From the NCBI GenBank assembly GCA_017538465.1, contig JAFYIW010000331.1:1-5428 (forward strand): DNA of 5,428 nt, written 5' to 3'. The stretch is from Victivallales bacterium. GTDB lineage: Bacteria > Verrucomicrobiota > Lentisphaeria > Oligosphaerales > Oligosphaeraceae. Within the stretch, counting starts at the first letter, position 1. Each line of letters begins with the position of its first letter. Of this stretch, positions 3,974-5,428 are shown one piece after another. Position numbers and translations under genes: made by a program. Below the pieces are notes generated by a model. That model searched no databases, had not been told where the DNA came from, and worked only from the letters and a program-made list of their open reading frames with translations.

Positions 3974-5428
3974 TTATGAGTTAAATGCGGAGAGCTGTTC
4001 GCGGATGCGGGAGAGTTTGTCCTCGGTTTCGGCCAAATGCGCGCGGTCGGCCTCGACGGCGGCTGCGGGGGCATGTTCGACGTAGCCTTTGTTCGCAAGC
4101 TTCTTCTGGAGAGTGGCGATGTACTTCTCCGCTTCGGCCTCCTGTTTCTGGAGACGTGCGGTCTCGGCGGCGAAATCCACCAATCCTGCCAGAGGAACAA
4201 AGGCATTGCCAATGGCGGAGACGGCGACACCGGCAGGGCCAGTTGGCTTGTCACCCAGCGTCAGGGTTTTCGCGTTGAGCAATGCGGCCAACGCATCATG
4301 GTCGAGGTCCAGGAAGGCTTTGGCTTCAGGCGAGGCGGGGGAGATGACCACGTCCAGCGAAAGCGAAGTGGAGAGCTGGTAGTTGGCGCGCAGGTTGCGG
4401 ACCGCGCGCACCAGGTCGTATTTGGCGGCGTTCAGCTGTTCGACACTCTCGGTGGCGCCCAGTTCCTGCATCCGTGCCTCGGAGATGGCCTGCGGCCAGG
4501 GCTGGAGCATGATGGAGTCCTCTTCACCGCAGAAGCCCATCTGGTGGTAGAGTTCGTCGGTGACGAAGGGCATGATGGGATGGAGCAGTTTCAGGAAGGT
4601 GCCGAGGCAGTAGTCGAAGACCTTGAGGGTGGCGCAGGTGGTTCCGGCGGGAGCAGAGAGCGCGGGCTTGGCGGACTCCAGATACCAGTTGCAGAACTCG
4701 TTCCAGATGAAGTCGTAGATGGCCTTGGATGCATCGTTGAAGTCGAATTCCGCCAAGTCCTTGGTCATGGTCTTGGTGATGCGGTTCAGGCGGGCGAGAA
4801 TCCACTGGTCGTCCGGGCGAAGTTCGGAGGCCTGGAGGCTGGAGAGGTCCTGCCAGTCGGCGGGCGCGGTGCCATGCTGGAGGCGGAAGCGCACGACATT
4901 CCAGATCTTGTTGGCGAAATTGCGGCCGATTTCGCATTTCTTGTTGTCGTAGCGGATGTCCTGCCCCATCGGCGCGATGTAGATGATGGTGAAGCGGAGC
5001 GCGTCGGCGCCGTAGGTGGCCACCACGTCGAGCGGGTCGGGGGAGTTGTTGAGGCTCTTGGAGAGCTTGCGGCCCTTCTCGTCGCGGATGATGGAGGTGA
5101 AATAGACGTCTTCGAAGGGGATTTTGCCCATGAAGCGCAGACCCGCCATGATCATACGGGCGACCCAGAAGAAGATGATGTCGGGCCCTGTGATCAGGGT
5201 GTTGGTGGGGTAGAAATGCTTGAGTTCGGGGGTGTCCTTCGGCCAGTCGAAGACGGAGAAGGGCCACAGCCAGGAGCTGAACCAGGTGTCCAGCACGTCC
5301 TCGTCCTGACGGAAATGCTCATGGCCGCATTTCGGGCATTTGGCAGGGGCGTTCTTGGCGACGACCAGCTCGCCGCATTTCTCGCAGTAGAAGGCGGGGA
5401 TGCGGTGGCCCCACCAGAGCTGGCGGGA
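3974..5428 (-). CDS. valS: Valyl-tRNA synthetase, C-terminal 484 residues, cut by window edge
   Basis: ValRS charges tRNA-Val with valine in the cytosol. The frame enters at the right window edge and ends with TAA at 3974. Numbering the visible part from 1: SRQLWWGHRIPAFYC at 1-15 is typical of class Ia ValRS; Cys15, Cys18, Cys31 and Cys34 form a zinc-knuckle pair of CxxC motifs; VLDTWFSSWLWPFS at 45-58 and ITGPDIIFFWVARM at 79-92 belong to the catalytic fold; KLSKS at 121-125 (bases 5054-5068) is the KMSKS signature loop. The anticodon-binding helical domain runs from about 209 to 355, including LLHPIMPFVTDELY at 281-294. The charged coiled coil at about 416-484 is the C-terminal tRNA-binding arm typical of ValRS. 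The HIGH motif and the editing domain lie outside the window. The gene looks intact where visible and probably leads the unit with the NFU gene 34 bases behind. Confidence 0.98.
   Translation of the reverse strand, partial: SRQLWWGHRIPAFYCEKCGELVVAKNAPAKCPKCGHEHFRQDEDVLDTWFSSWLWPFSVFDWPKDTPELKHFYPTNTLITGPDIIFFWVARMIMAGLRFMGKIPFEDVYFTSIIRDEKGRKLSKSLNNSPDPLDVVATYGADALRFTIIYIAPMGQDIRYDNKKCEIGRNFANKIWNVVRFRLQHGTAPADWQDLSSLQASELRPDDQWILARLNRITKTMTKDLAEFDFNDASKAIYDFIWNEFCNWYLESAKPALSAPAGTTCATLKVFDYCLGTFLKLLHPIMPFVTDELYHQMGFCGEEDSIMLQPWPQAISEARMQELGATESVEQLNAAKYDLVRAVRNLRANYQLSTSLSLDVVISPASPEAKAFLDLDHDALAALLNAKTLTLGDKPTGPAGVAVSAIGNAFVPLAGLVDFAAETARLQKQEAEAEKYIATLQKKLANKGYVEHAPAAAVEADRAHLAETEDKLSRIREQLSAFNS

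Noticed and set aside
3940..4254. Longer N-terminus for the NFU protein reaching into valS
   Set aside because: The extra 105 codons are a shifted frame of the valS coiled-coil region, and AGGAG marks the ATG at 3939.
4524..5267. 247-codon minus-strand frame inside valS
   Set aside because: It is a shifted frame of valS, rich in Arg, His, Leu and Pro as expected of an out-of-frame translation.

Overview
The window shows five protein genes, all read from the minus strand. They are tightly spaced, like one transcription unit running from right to left: valS (3' half only) - a small NifU-type Fe-S scaffold gene - a large von Willebrand factor A (VWA) gene - thrH - murJ (5' part only). I see no credible plus-strand gene. 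The long plus-strand reading frames lie antisense to well-recognised proteins.

Organism: the DNA is fairly G+C rich (high 50s per cent by eye). MurJ implies a peptidoglycan-making bacterium. The TonB-like N-terminal anchor and proline-rich linker of the VWA protein suggest an envelope with a periplasm. ThrH is best known from Pseudomonas but also occurs in other groups. The VWA protein style and the G+C-rich structured spacer made me think of the Planctomycetes-Verrucomicrobia-Lentisphaerae group, but that is an impression and not a demonstrated placement.

Layout, in transcription order. 5428-3974: C-terminal half of valyl-tRNA synthetase, with a four-cysteine zinc knuckle, a KLSKS loop, the anticodon-binding domain and the C-terminal coiled-coil arm. 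3939-3694: an 81-residue NFU domain with CxxC, 34 bases after valS and preceded by a clear AGGAG. 3621-1774: a 615-residue membrane-anchored VWA protein with a GTG start and a clear AGGAG. 1773-1554: a 220-base spacer with no convincing gene but much structure: a 7-bp G/C hairpin, a 12-bp inverted repeat with a possible pseudoknot, a 23-base all-purine tract and AGGTTAG repeats. 1553-939: ThrH. 942-1: first 314 residues of the lipid II flippase MurJ, whose start overlaps the thrH stop as ATGA.

How they work together: valS, the NFU protein, thrH and murJ are housekeeping functions (translation, Fe-S delivery, serine/homoserine phosphate chemistry, cell-wall precursor export), and nothing ties them into one pathway. 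The parts worth a second look are the VWA protein, which seems to stop short of the usual end of its family just where the structured spacer begins; the spacer itself; and two oddities in murJ (no acidic residue at a TM2 position where MurJ usually has Asp, and an eight-G run in the coding sequence). I found no clear case for a wholly new multi-gene system.
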